Assembly: GCF_018069705.1 (NCBI RefSeq)
Contig: NZ_CP072943.1
Location: forward strand, 2,735,668-2,799,667
Direction: 5' to 3'
Length of the DNA stretch: 64,000 nt
Origin: Aminithiophilus ramosus
Lineage (GTDB): Bacteria > Synergistota > Synergistia > Synergistales > Aminithiophilaceae
Every line of letters begins with the position of its first letter. Positions within the stretch are counted from its first letter, which is position 1. A program made the position numbers and the translations under genes. Shown here in pieces: positions 35,701-43,754 of this stretch. The notes below the pieces were generated by a model. The model saw only the letters and a program-made list of their open reading frames with translations, was not told where the DNA came from and did no database searches.

Positions 35701-36784
35701 GCGCCTTTTCGTCTCCTTGCTGAGGCGATGGGGCTTCCGGGCCGAAGAGCTCGCCGACCAGGACGAGCTCTCCCTGCGGAGAGGGCGGAAACAGACGCTG
35801 ACCAACGAGCTTCTCTCCCTGACGGTCCTGCTGGGGAACCTCTTCCGCACCCTGGAGGGAAGAGCTCCCGGAGAACCGGAGGGGCGGGAGGAGGACGGAA
35901 GGGCCCGGGGAAGGGGGCTCTCCCTCCTCATGCCCCAGACGGAGGGGGCCGAAGTGGACGGCCAGTACGGCCGCCTTCTGCGGACCCGGCTCGACGAGGA
36001 GGGCTACGACGAACTCTCCCTCGTCTCCCCCTTCCTCGAGGACCTTCCCGACATGAGAGACGACGAGGGAGAGGCCCTTTTCCTCTGCCTTCTGGCAGGC
36101 GATATGGTGAACAACGCCCCCCGTCCGATGAGGGAGAGCCTGCTTGACCGTCTCTGCCTCGCCGTCGCAGGAGAGGGCCTCGACGGCCCCCTCCTGGTCC
36201 GAATGGCCCGGGAGATCGTCGCGACCCTGCGGGCCAGGACGCCGGGCAAGACCCTCCTGGCTCTGGGAGAACCCTTCGTCCTCTACGGCGACTTCATGAA
36301 CGACGGCACCTTCGCCTCTCTCGAAGAGAAGGGAGGCCACCGCCTGGTCTACGCCCCTCTCGGCGAGTGCCTCTGGCTCTTCTGGGCCGACACGATCGAC
36401 ACCCTTCCCGAGGAGAGGCGAGAGCCCCGGAGGGAGCGCCTCCGCCGCCTTCGAGCCCTCATGGAAGACCTGTCGCGGGAACTGGCCCCCTTCAGCCCCT
36501 TCGCCGACGATCTCGACGGGCTCGTCACCTGCGCCGACGCCTCCGTCGGCCTCTACTCGGGCGCCTTCGGGCGCTACCGAAGCGCCAAGGCCATCGACGG
36601 GGCGGAAGGGATCGACGGCGTCATCGCCGTCTCCTCGACCTACGAGAACACGGCCGTCCTCCTCAACGCCCTCGCGTCGGGCCCCTCGCCCCGCCGGGCC
36701 AAACCGCTCCTCAACCTGGCCTTCGACGGCAACGAGAACGGGACGAACGCCATGAAAGTCGACGCCTTCGTCCGCTACATCTGA
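32780..36784 (+). CDS. Double-headed acyl-CoA dehydratase activase (BadF/BcrA/HgdC-type ATPase with DUF2229)
   Basis: A 1334-residue protein that would use ATP to drive an electron into a 2-hydroxyacyl-CoA dehydratase or benzoyl-CoA reductase-type partner. Two ASKHA ATPase modules lie at about residues 1-255 and 312-565. Each has the Fe-S cysteine pair 39 residues apart, Cys121/Cys160 and Cys435/Cys474, in the motifs CAAGTGSF and RC-VF, as in HgdC. Phosphate motifs are LGIDIGYAS and LGVDVGSTST. DUF2229 follows (VGIPRALFTFGMYPLF from about residue 625), then a C-terminal region with segments resembling dehydratase subunits. It is not next to a separate dehydratase. Large fused activases of this kind occur in many anaerobes; the substrate is not known. 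Confidence 0.9.
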   Translation: MYSLGIDIGYASVKVSLTEDLRLLHNAYRLHRGKIVPTLLDLLREVCRLYGAEKIAFAATCGGEIEPGGLHRCDAVSALVEGVALLDPSCTSIIEIGGQSAKYVTGCDDRARLQVAMNSSCAAGTGSFLEEQLSRLGLRLEDYAAGAARATRVPRIAGRCSVFAKTDITHLLQEGVPVEDILLGLAYALMGNYRSAVIGRLPLTKPLFFAGGVALNGALLAATRDLLDLKEGELVVSPASANAGAIGAAALALREKRAYDMATLLRFLEDERLSSPKKGLPRLPRLERSEEDGRDRHRCAPLPEGSASCCHLGVDVGSTSTNIVVADDEGRIVTYRYLRTFGDPVAALREGFESLRRELGPSVQIGGAGVTGSGRYRIGELIGADVVRDEITAQARAAVALNERVDTVFEIGGQDSKYIAIRDGAVVDFQMNKICAAGTGSFLEEQAKKFDIAIETFGDIALNSAAPIDLGERCTVFMETSVAAALARGAAIDDIAAGLCYSVVRNYLHRVVGRKRIGETILLQGGIAHNGAIVSAFRALTGKEITVAPFFSVTGAYGAALLAREGKDEGPTAFRGLDVLDRPRKEETAPIDTAESTPDAFSREMDSLIFDEGEVRPDPSKKTVGIPRALFTFGMYPLFGTFFRELGLNVVLSDPTDERTLALGQRYAQDEICFPVKLVTGHVAQLVERKVDYIFFPDLHTVMHPDSPSRQNYGCAYMQLAFKLVNQIMGLSGKGITLLAPTIAFNRGKAFMTESFARLGALLGRTEEETTGALAAAMKGFLDFEHRLRERGKERIGDLKEDEVAFVLISKIYGIADRALNRGIPDKLRAMGYKVLAFFDLPDVDASAEHPNMYWPFGQHILEPAYLVREHPNLYALFLTHHGCGPDSILLHYFREIMGDKPYLNIEIDEHASAVGIATRVEAFVNSLDRRRKKAEAIDVYREKIDHRRCPIATALLPSSADELLYIPRLRPYSRLFVSLLRRWGFRAEELADQDELSLRRGRKQTLTNELLSLTVLLGNLFRTLEGRAPGEPEGREEDGRARGRGLSLLMPQTEGAEVDGQYGRLLRTRLDEEGYDELSLVSPFLEDLPDMRDDEGEALFLCLLAGDMVNNAPRPMRESLLDRLCLAVAGEGLDGPLLVRMAREIVATLRARTPGKTLLALGEPFVLYGDFMNDGTFASLEEKGGHRLVYAPLGECLWLFWADTIDTLPEERREPRRERLRRLRALMEDLSRELAPFSPFADDLDGLVTCADASVGLYSGAFGRYRSAKAIDGAEGIDGVIAVSSTYENTAVLLNALASGPSPRRAKPLLNLAFDGNENGTNAMKVDAFVRYI

Positions 36785-36872
36785 AGGGAAGGTCCCTTTT
36801 TCCCTTCGGCCCGCAAGAGGGAACCGGCACATCCCGCCCCGCGGAAAAAAAGAGAAGAAAGAGGTGACGGCA

Positions 36873-37439
36873 GTGGAAAGAAGACAGGGCTTCGGCCATC
36901 CCTGCAGCTTTCACATTCACGATCCCGAGAGGATTTTCGACGTCCTCGACCTGAAGGAGGGGACCTCCTTTCTCGATCTGGGCTGCGGAACCGGCGCCTA
37001 CAGCCGCCTCGCGGCCCGCAGGATCGGCCCTTCGGGAAAGGTCTTCGCCCTCGACAGAAGAGGCGATCTCCTCCGAAGCCTCCGAGACGAGGCCGCAGAG
37101 GAAGGGCTCACGCAACTGGCCGTCGTCGTCGCCGACATCACTGAGCCCCTTCCCGTCGCCGACGAAACCGTCGACGTCTGCTTCCTCTGCACCGTCCTCC
37201 ACTCCTTTCGGGAAGAGAAGGACCGGTCGGCCCTCTTCGGCGAAATGCGCCGCGTCCTCAAAAGCGGCGGACGGGCCGCCGTCGTCGAATGCCGCAAGGG
37301 AAGGACCGACTTCGGTCCGCCCGAAAGGTGGCGCCTCTCGGAGGAGGCCGTCGACGACCTGGCCGTCGGGGCCGGGCTGAGAAAGGTCTCGACGACGGAC
37401 CTGGGCCTCACCTTCCTGGCCCTTCACGAAAAGACCTGA
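36873..37439 (+). CDS. Class I SAM-dependent methyltransferase
   Basis: A 188-residue Rossmann methyltransferase. Motif I is FLDLGCGTGAYSRLAARR (about residues 28-45), the acidic residue ending the second strand is in VFALDRRGD, and the fourth-strand region is VDVCFLCTVLHSF. I chose GTG 36873, with GAGGTGA 7 nt before it; GTG 36864 overlaps that site. It follows the activase gene by 88 nt and may be cotranscribed. The resemblance is to UbiE/arsenite-type small methyltransferases; the acceptor is unknown. Confidence 0.85.
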   Translation: MERRQGFGHPCSFHIHDPERIFDVLDLKEGTSFLDLGCGTGAYSRLAARRIGPSGKVFALDRRGDLLRSLRDEAAEEGLTQLAVVVADITEPLPVADETVDVCFLCTVLHSFREEKDRSALFGEMRRVLKSGGRAAVVECRKGRTDFGPPERWRLSEEAVDDLAVGAGLRKVSTTDLGLTFLALHEKT

Positions 37440-37459
37440 CCGGCGGAGACAGACGCCAT

Positions 37460-37500
37460 GACGCGAAGGGGGAGCCTCGACGAGGCTCCCCCTTCGCGTC
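37460..37500. terminator. Bidirectional terminator between converging genes
   Basis: A perfect 19-bp stem starting GACGCGAAGGGGGAG with a 3-nt loop, placed between the ends of the methyltransferase gene (plus) and dctM (minus). On the plus side GCTTCTTT follows. Confidence 0.88.
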
Positions 37501-37519
37501 GCTTCTTTCGCGCGCGGCG

Positions 37520-38812
37520 CTACATCATGTTGGGCAGGAAGAGCACGATCTGGGGAAAGACGGTCATGAGGAAGGCGAAGACGATCATCATGGCGATGAA
37601 GGGCATGACCGACTTGGAGATGAAACCGATCTTGTGGCGGCAGATGCCCGTGACGAGGAAGAGATTGAAGCCGATGGGCGGCGTGATGTTGGCGATCTGG
37701 ACGAGGATGACGACGAAGATGCCGAACCAGATCGGATCGAGACCCAGGGCCGTCACGAGGGGAAGGAAGATGGGGACGGTCATGACGATCATGGAGTAGC
37801 CGTCGATGAGACAGCCCAGGAAGAGGTAGACGACGGTGATGAGGGCCATGACGGTGTACTTGCCCGCGCCGAGGGCGATGATGGACTCGCTGATGTACTT
37901 GGGCAGGCCAAGGAAGCCGAGGGCGACGGAGAAGAAGGAGGCGCCGATGAGGATGAGCATGATCATGCAGTTCGTCCGCACCGTGCCCATGACGCAGTCC
38001 CGGAAGATGGGGACCGTCAGGCATCCCGTGAGGACGGCCAGGACCGTCGCGCCCAGGACGCCGATGGCGGCCGCCTCCGTCGGCGTGGCCCAGCCCGTGT
38101 AGATGCTCCCCAGGACGAAGGCGATGAGGATCGCCACGGGAAGGATCTTGGGCAGACTCCGGAAACGCTCCTCCCAGGTGAAGCGGAGGGCCTCCGCGCC
38201 CGTCGCCTTCCTGTCGAGGAGGGACATGACGGCGATGTAGAGGCTGAAGAAGAACATGAGACCCAGCCCCGGCACGAGACCGGCGATGAAGAGCTTGCCG
38301 ATGCTGGCCTGAGCGACGACGCCGTAGATCAGCATGGGCATGCTGGGCGGGATGAGGATGCCCAGGGTTCCCGAGGCGGTGAGGCTGCCGATGGAGAGGG
38401 AGTCGCTGTAGCCCCGCTTCTCGAACTCGGGGATGGTGATCTTGCCCACCGTGGCCGTCGTGGCGTTGACCGATCCGGTGATGGCGGCAAAAAGGGCGCA
38501 GGCGACGACGTTGACGTGGAGAAGGCCGCCGGGAAGCCGTCCCAGCCAGGGCGTGAGGCCGTCGAAAAGGTCCTCGGAAAGACGGGTCTTGACGAGAAGC
38601 TCGCCCATGAGAATGAACAGGGGCAGGGCCATGAGGGTGCTGCTGCTGGCGTTGTTCCAGATGACGCTGCCCAGGATGCGCTCCACGGGGAGGCTCGTGA
38701 AGCTCAACAGGGAGGCGGCCCCGACGTAGAAGAGGGAGACGCCGATCCAGAGACCGCTCGCCAAGGTAATGGCGAGAAGGAGGAGGATGACGACGAGGAC
38801 CGTCGAAAGCAT
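37520..38812 (-). CDS. dctM: TRAP transporter large permease (DctM)
   Basis: A 430-residue membrane subunit of a TRAP-type secondary transporter for carboxylates or related acids. It has about 12 helices. Family motifs are NASSSTLMALPLFILMGELL near residue 53, TGSVNATTATVGKITIPEF near 112 and GTLGILIPPSMPMLIYGV near 148. The ATG shares one base with the dctQ stop (TGATG), so translation is coupled. Together with dctP and dctQ it forms a complete transporter. Confidence 0.93.
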   Translation of the reverse strand: MLSTVLVVILLLLAITLASGLWIGVSLFYVGAASLLSFTSLPVERILGSVIWNNASSSTLMALPLFILMGELLVKTRLSEDLFDGLTPWLGRLPGGLLHVNVVACALFAAITGSVNATTATVGKITIPEFEKRGYSDSLSIGSLTASGTLGILIPPSMPMLIYGVVAQASIGKLFIAGLVPGLGLMFFFSLYIAVMSLLDRKATGAEALRFTWEERFRSLPKILPVAILIAFVLGSIYTGWATPTEAAAIGVLGATVLAVLTGCLTVPIFRDCVMGTVRTNCMIMLILIGASFFSVALGFLGLPKYISESIIALGAGKYTVMALITVVYLFLGCLIDGYSMIVMTVPIFLPLVTALGLDPIWFGIFVVILVQIANITPPIGFNLFLVTGICRHKIGFISKSVMPFIAMMIVFAFLMTVFPQIVLFLPNMM

Positions 38813-39309
38813 CAGGCCTTCACCTCTTTCTGCCCGAGTTTGATGAAGTTGACGACGTACTGGACGAAGAGGGCGAAGCTGCCCAGGGGCAGGAAGGCCT
38901 GGGGGATGGCCAGAAGGGTCTCCGAGACCTGGTAGGAGCGCTGGTTGTTGATGAAGGAACTGTGAAAGAGCTGGAACGTGACATAGGTGAGGTAGAGGGC
39001 GAAGACGATGGCCAGGAGATAGCAGACCTGCTTGGCCGTCCGGACCAGCCCTGGGAAACGGTCTCCGAGGTAATCGATGAGCTCCATGCGGATGTGGCCG
39101 TTGTACTGCTCGGCATAGGAGAGGCCGAGAAAGCTGCTGACGCCCATGAGATAGCCCGTGTACTCGTCGACGACGTAGAAGGTGGCGTGGAAAAAGCTCC
39201 GTCCGATGATCTCGGCGACGATCATGGCGCAGCCGATGACGAGGCAGAGGCCGCCGACGCGCCCGAAAAAGCGGCTGATGCCGTCGAGAAGGGGGATCCA
39301 TTTCTTCAT
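38812..39309 (-). CDS. dctQ: TRAP transporter small permease (DctQ)
   Basis: A 165-residue subunit with four membrane helices (LCLVIGCAMIVAEIIGRSFF first) and the DctQ pattern EYTGYLMGVSSFLGLSYAEQYNGHIRMELI. I chose ATG 39309 because AAGGAG then stands 8 nt before it; ATG 39315 would leave only 2 nt. It lies between dctP and dctM and follows an attenuator-like hairpin. Confidence 0.9.
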   Translation of the reverse strand: MKKWIPLLDGISRFFGRVGGLCLVIGCAMIVAEIIGRSFFHATFYVVDEYTGYLMGVSSFLGLSYAEQYNGHIRMELIDYLGDRFPGLVRTAKQVCYLLAIVFALYLTYVTFQLFHSSFINNQRSYQVSETLLAIPQAFLPLGSFALFVQYVVNFIKLGQKEVKA

Positions 39310-39333
39310 GTCCATCTCTCCTTACATAAAGAG

Positions 39334-39366
39334 GGGGCCCCCCTCGGGACTGCCGAGAGGGGCCCC
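39334..39366 (-). terminator. Attenuator-like hairpin between dctP and dctQ
   Basis: A 14-bp stem with one mismatch (GGGGCCCC...CTCGG with its complement) and a 5-nt loop. On the minus strand it is followed by CTCTTTAT, a weak U-rich end. Partial termination here would give more binding protein than membrane subunits, a usual arrangement for TRAP operons. Confidence 0.7.
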
Positions 39367-39376
39367 GGGATCGCTT

Positions 39377-40381
39377 CTACTTGCCCTTGGCGCTCATGAA
39401 GGCGTCGTAGAGCGGCTTCGTCTCGGGATTCTTCTCGACGAACTCGGCGGCCACCTTCGCCCCCATGGCCTCCAGCTCGGCGCGGAACTCGGGAGAGAGC
39501 TCGGCGAACTGGAAGTCGGGCTTTTTGGCCTTGATGGCGCCCATGTCCTCGTCGACGACCTCGCGGACCCGGCCGACCAGCCAGGCCTCGGTCTCGGCGG
39601 CGGCCTGAGTCAGGGCCTCCTGCTCGGCGGCGGTGAGCTTGTTCCAGGAGTCCTTGTTGATCGTCGTGATGCTCGACGACGTCGTCACCTGGACGGGGAT
39701 GCAGTACTTGGTCACCTCGTAGATGTTGCTCTCCCGAGCCGAGACGGCCGAGCTGATCGTGGCGTGGACGAGGCCCGTCGAGAAGGCCGTGTAGAGCTCG
39801 GCCAGGGGAAGGGCCAGGGGCGTGCCGCCGAAGGCCTCGACGAAGAGGGCGCCGCTGCGGTCATAGGTGCGGACCTTGAGCCCCTTGAGGTCGGCGGCCT
39901 TCTCGGCGGGCTTCGTCGTCCAAAGGTCGGCGAAGGGCCAGGAGGAGACGACGAGAAGCTTCTGGTTCCACTCGTCGCAGATCGTCTCGTAGTAGGGGCG
40001 GGCGACCTTGTTGAAGAGCTCGGCCTCGTCCCAGCCGTTGATCAGCATGGGCAGGGAGCGGACGCCGAAGATCTGGTTGTTGCCGGTGAGGCCCGTCGAG
40101 ACGATCTCGGAAATGTCGAGCTGTCCCTCCTTGACGACGCGGAGCAGGTCGGGCCCCTTGTAGCCCAGGGCGCCGCCGGAGATGACGTTCAGCTCCAGGG
40201 AACCGCCCGTCAGCTCCTTGACCCGTTCGGCCATCATCTTCAGCCCCTGGACCTGGTAATGGGCGTCGGAATAGACGCTGTGGGCCGTCAATGTCGTCTT
40301 GGCCGAGGCGACGGTCCCGAAGGCCGTCACCGCCAGAAAAGCCGCCACCAACAACACGCCGAGCCGAGAGAATCGTTTCAT
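39377..40381 (-). CDS. dctP: TRAP transporter solute-binding protein (DctP)
   Basis: A 334-residue periplasmic receptor. It has a signal peptide (MKRFSRLGVLLVAAFLAVTAFGTVASA) followed by the DctP fold: HSVYSDAHYQVQGLKMMAERVKELTGG, then LKGLKVRTYDRSGALFVEAFGGTPLALPLAELYTAFSTGLVHA (about residues 155-200). The conserved Arg of LKGLKVR normally pairs with the carboxylate of the ligand. ATG 40381 follows AAGGAGG by 9 nt. First gene of the dctPQM operon; the operator links it to the FAD-oxidase genes at 11-25 kb. Confidence 0.94.
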   Translation of the reverse strand: MKRFSRLGVLLVAAFLAVTAFGTVASAKTTLTAHSVYSDAHYQVQGLKMMAERVKELTGGSLELNVISGGALGYKGPDLLRVVKEGQLDISEIVSTGLTGNNQIFGVRSLPMLINGWDEAELFNKVARPYYETICDEWNQKLLVVSSWPFADLWTTKPAEKAADLKGLKVRTYDRSGALFVEAFGGTPLALPLAELYTAFSTGLVHATISSAVSARESNIYEVTKYCIPVQVTTSSSITTINKDSWNKLTAAEQEALTQAAAETEAWLVGRVREVVDEDMGAIKAKKPDFQFAELSPEFRAELEAMGAKVAAEFVEKNPETKPLYDAFMSAKGK

Positions 40382-40649
40382 TTCCACATTCCTCCTTGCC
40401 TACGATAGGTGAAGCGGAATAAGGTCTTCCGAAAAAAGATGAAACCACGCGACGCCGAACGTCAATCCGTGCACGGATTGTGAAAACCGACTTTCAAGTA
40501 TCCTACCCTTGTCCCGCTTTTTTTCAAGAGGGGGCGCCATACCCGAACCCTCCGGCTCGGGACACCGCCTTCGACGCCGCAGCCGCGAATCGACGGGGTT
40601 TCGACCCCTCTCTGCCGACCGACGCGCAGAGCTCCGCCCCGGCGACGAC

Positions 40650-40697
40650 GCTCATCCATGATGAGCCGAGTATAGGAAGGGGGAGGGAACTTGTCAA
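40650..40697 (-). promoter_or_regulatory. Promoter and palindromic operator of the dctPQM operon
   Basis: On the minus strand TTGACA (40692-40697), a 17-nt spacer and TATACT (40669-40674) form a near-perfect promoter. GCTCATC-ATG-GATGAGC (40650-40666) follows immediately; it is the same palindrome as at 13570, 16736 and 21102. The leader of about 270 nt up to dctP holds no gene. Confidence 0.85.
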
Positions 40698-40788
40698 TCG
40701 ATTCGCAAAGACCGGAAGATTCGATCCGCTCCGGCTCCCCCGACAGGCTACAATGGAAAAATTCGAGATCTCCTGCCGGGAGGAAGCC

Positions 40789-41871
40789 ATGAACGGACGG
40801 AACACCTTCGCCGACGATCTTCTCCGCTGGTATGCCCAAGAGGCCCGCGACCTTCCCTGGCGACGCCGAAGCTCGCCCTACTCCGTCCTCGTCTCGGAGT
40901 TCATGCTTCAGCAGACCCAGGTCGCCACGGTCATCCCCTATTTCACGCGCTGGATGGAGCGCTTCCCCGATTTCGAGAGCCTGGCCGCCGCCGACGAGGA
41001 GGAGGTCCTGCGCCTCTGGGAGGGGCTGGGCTACTACCGCCGGGCCCGATCCCTGCACGCCATCGCTCTTCTCGTGGCCGGCCCTCTCGGCGGCGCCCTC
41101 CCCGACGACTACGACAGCCTTCTTCAGCTGCCCGGCGTGGGTCCCTACACGGCGGGCGCCCTGGCCAGCCTGGCCTTCAACCGCCCCGAGGCCGCCCTCG
41201 ACGGCAACGTGGAGCGCCTGATGACGCGCCTTCTCGACATCGCCGAGATTCCCGGCCCCGCCCTCAGGGAAGACCTTCGCCGCCGGATCACCGCCGCCAT
41301 CCCCCCGGGCCGGGCCCGCGACTTCAACCAGGCCCTCATGGAGCTCGGCGCCCTGGTCTGTCTCCCCCGCAACCCCCTTTGCCTCTCCTGTCCCCTGAAA
41401 GGCCACTGCCTCGCCCTCGCGAGGGGTACTGCCGCCGAAAGGCCCCTCAGGCGCCTCCGCCCTCCCGTCGAGACGGTCCGCGCCCTGGCGCTCCTCGTCA
41501 CCGACGGCGACCGTTTCCTCCTCCTGCGGCACCGCGACGGCGAGCGGTGGCAGGGACTCTGGGAATTCCCCACCTTCGACGGCGACGAGGAGAGCGTCGC
41601 CGCCGACCTGCAACTGGACCGGACCGCGTGGAAGAAGGCGGGATCGGTCCGCCACAGCTTCACCCGCTACCGGAGGGAGATCTCCGCCTTTTCCCTCGCC
41701 GTCGGCCTTTCCCTCCCCCTTCCCGGCACGGAGGATCGCGAGGCCCGATGGGTCGCCCGGGAGGAGCTGGGGGACTACCCCCTTTCGGCGGGAAGCCGTA
41801 AGATCAGAGAAGGCCTGATCGCCCCGGCCGAGGGGGAAAGCTCCGTTGACGGCGGAAGGGGGAAGGCCTAG
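40789..41871 (+). CDS. mutY: A/G-specific adenine DNA glycosylase
   Basis: A 360-residue base-excision repair enzyme that removes A opposite 8-oxoG. The catalytic core starts LPWRRRSSPYSVLVSEFMLQQTQVATVIPYFTRWM. The helix-hairpin-helix LPGVGPYTAGALASLAFN is followed by the catalytic Asp in ALDGNVERLMTRLL. The Fe-S loop has Cys spaced X6-X2-X5 (CLPRNPLCLSCPLKGHC). A C-terminal NUDIX-like 8-oxoG recognition domain contains GERWQGLWEFP. ATG 40789 has GGGAGGA at good spacing; the longer frame lacks this. It precedes dapF by 86 nt. Confidence 0.95.
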   Translation: MNGRNTFADDLLRWYAQEARDLPWRRRSSPYSVLVSEFMLQQTQVATVIPYFTRWMERFPDFESLAAADEEEVLRLWEGLGYYRRARSLHAIALLVAGPLGGALPDDYDSLLQLPGVGPYTAGALASLAFNRPEAALDGNVERLMTRLLDIAEIPGPALREDLRRRITAAIPPGRARDFNQALMELGALVCLPRNPLCLSCPLKGHCLALARGTAAERPLRRLRPPVETVRALALLVTDGDRFLLLRHRDGERWQGLWEFPTFDGDEESVAADLQLDRTAWKKAGSVRHSFTRYRREISAFSLAVGLSLPLPGTEDREARWVAREELGDYPLSAGSRKIREGLIAPAEGESSVDGGRGKA

Positions 41872-41957
41872 ACTTGTCCACCGTCCCTTCCCGATTCCGC
41901 GACGACGGGGACGACCGGCCCCGACGAAAATCCAGCCCCGAACGACGAGGTGACGCC

Positions 41958-42779
41958 ATGATCCGCTGCGCCAAGATGAACGGTAACGGCAACGACTTTC
42001 TCGTCATCGACAACGGACGGAAACGTATCGACGACGAGACCCTTTCCCGCATGGCCCGCCTTCTCTGCCGGAGACGGGAGTCGGTCGGCGCCGACGGCCT
42101 GCTCGTCTTCGAGCCTTCGACGACGGCCTCCTTCCGCATGCGCGTCTTCAACAGCGACGGATCGGAAGGGGCCATGTGCGGCAACGGCGCCCGCTGCATG
42201 GCGCGCTACGCCTGCGAGCAGAACCTGGCCCCTCCCAAAATGACCTTCGAGACCGACGGAGGCGCCGTGACGGCCCTCGTCGAGGGACGGCGCGTCTCCC
42301 TCACGCTGGCCTCCGTCCCGCTGGAAGACATCGTCATCGACGAGCCCCTCGTCGTCGGCGACGAGGCCCTCCGCTACTCCTTCCTCACCGTCGGCGTCCC
42401 CCACGGCGTCGTCTTCCTCAACCGCCCCCTCTCGGAGGGGGAGATGACCTTCCTCGGCTCCACGATGCGCCACGACAGGGCCCTCTTCCCCGAGGGAGCC
42501 AACATCAACTTCGTCACCGCCGACGACGAGGGGCTCTTCGTCGCCACCTACGAACGCGGCGTCGAGGCCCTGACCCTCTCCTGCGGCACGGGATCGACGG
42601 CCTCGGCCATCGTGGCCTGCCTGACGGGACGAAGCGGCCCCGAGGCCACGGTCCGGAACCCCGGCGGCGTCCAGGAGATCTCCCTCCTCTTCGAGGGGAG
42701 GAGCTCCGTCGTCCCCTCCCTGGCCGGCCTCACGACCCTCGTCGGCTGGGTCGAGGCCTCTGACGAGGCCTTCCTGTAG
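41958..42779 (+). CDS. dapF: Diaminopimelate epimerase
   Basis: A 273-residue cofactor-independent epimerase that converts LL- to meso-diaminopimelate for lysine and peptidoglycan synthesis. Both catalytic Cys are present: SDGSEGAMCGNGARCMARYA (Cys near residue 73) and LSCGTGSTASAI (near 213). The N-terminal MNGNGNDFLVIDN and PHGVVFL near residue 139 are also family-typical. ATG 41958 follows ACGAGGTGA. A hairpin terminator follows. Confidence 0.95.
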   Translation: MIRCAKMNGNGNDFLVIDNGRKRIDDETLSRMARLLCRRRESVGADGLLVFEPSTTASFRMRVFNSDGSEGAMCGNGARCMARYACEQNLAPPKMTFETDGGAVTALVEGRRVSLTLASVPLEDIVIDEPLVVGDEALRYSFLTVGVPHGVVFLNRPLSEGEMTFLGSTMRHDRALFPEGANINFVTADDEGLFVATYERGVEALTLSCGTGSTASAIVACLTGRSGPEATVRNPGGVQEISLLFEGRSSVVPSLAGLTTLVGWVEASDEAFL

Positions 42780-42795
42780 AATACCTGCCGTATCG

Positions 42796-42835
42796 GGCGG
42801 CGAAGAGGGCGACCCGGGATCGCCTCTTCGCCGCC
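42796..42835 (+). terminator. Hairpin terminator after dapF
   Basis: GGCGGCGAAGAGGGCGA pairs with TCGCCTCTTCGCCGCC with one bulged base, 17 nt after the dapF stop. No T-run. Confidence 0.7.
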
Positions 42836-42956
42836 GCGATGCCGATCGGCCGCGCCTCGGCGCTCCGTCGCAATAAAGGATCACGGGCGGAGGGCTCCCC
42901 GCGAGAGGGGACGCCTTTTCCGCCATGAATCGGGACAAGGGGAGTGACGAAAGGGA

Positions 42957-43682
42957 ATGGTCGAAAACAGGGAAATCGCCGTCCCCATGGCCCTGCTTCT
43001 GGTCATGGCCGAGGCCGAAGGCCCCCTGGGGGCCGGAGCGGCCCGGGAGGCCCTGCTCCGCGACGGCGTCGACATCAGCGAGGCCACGGCGGGGCGGCTT
43101 CTCCGCGATCTCGAACGGGAGGGACTGGCCCTCAAGGTGGGCGTCCAGGGACGGAAACTCACCGAAAAGGGGCGGGAGGCCGCCGCCGAGATCTGCCGAC
43201 GGCGGACCAACGAGGCCTCGGCCGAGGCCCTTCTCGAGGCCCTGCGCCCGACGGACAAGGGAGAGCTCGTCGACCTCGTCGTCGCCCGACGGGCCCTGGA
43301 GACCGAGACGGCCCGCCTGGCCGCCCTCAACGGCACCGAAGAGGAGCTGGAGCGACTGAGGGAGATCGTGGCCGAGACGAGACGACTCACCTCGGCGGGC
43401 AGGAGCATGGCCGGATCCGACGGCGCCTTCCACGCCCAGATCGCCCGCATGTCCCACAACTCCATCCTCGAGGCGGCCCTCCACCTCATCTGGCACAACG
43501 GCCAGTACTCGCCCCTTCTCGAGGCCATCCGCCACAAACAGGGGCGCACCCTGGGAAGCGACCACGAGCGCCTCTTCCAGGCCATCGCCAGCCGCGACGG
43601 CGAGCGGGCCCGCCTGGCCATGACGGAACACCTGAACAACGTCCTCCGCGACGTCGAGGCCCTGCCCGACGACGGAGCATGA
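42957..43682 (+). CDS. Transcriptional regulator: NrpR-like winged helix plus FCD domain
   Basis: A 241-residue regulator with an unusual pairing. Residues 8-75 (VPMALLLVMAEAEGPLGAGAAREALLRDGVDISEATAGRLLRDLEREGLALKVGVQGRKLTEKG) look like the winged helix found in NrpR and RNase R proteins, not a GntR one. Residues 95-235 form an FCD domain with the metal or ligand His residues in DGAFHAQIARMSHNS and DHERLFQAI. FCD proteins usually sense carboxylates such as lactate, glycolate or amino acids. It is monocistronic with a strong terminator. It is a candidate regulator for the palindrome regulon of this window, without direct evidence. Confidence 0.8.
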   Translation: MVENREIAVPMALLLVMAEAEGPLGAGAAREALLRDGVDISEATAGRLLRDLEREGLALKVGVQGRKLTEKGREAAAEICRRRTNEASAEALLEALRPTDKGELVDLVVARRALETETARLAALNGTEEELERLREIVAETRRLTSAGRSMAGSDGAFHAQIARMSHNSILEAALHLIWHNGQYSPLLEAIRHKQGRTLGSDHERLFQAIASRDGERARLAMTEHLNNVLRDVEALPDDGA

Positions 43683-43698
43683 ACGAACCCGCCCCTGC

Positions 43699-43731
43699 CG
43701 CCTCGCGGAAGTTCCGCGAGGCGTTTTTTTT
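43699..43731 (+). terminator. Rho-independent terminator after the FCD regulator
   Basis: CGCCTCGCGG-AAGTT-CCGCGAGGCG followed by eight T, 16 nt after the stop codon. It insulates the defence region that begins next. Confidence 0.95.
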
Positions 43732-43754
43732 GTGCCCTTCTTCCGGGAATCGCG

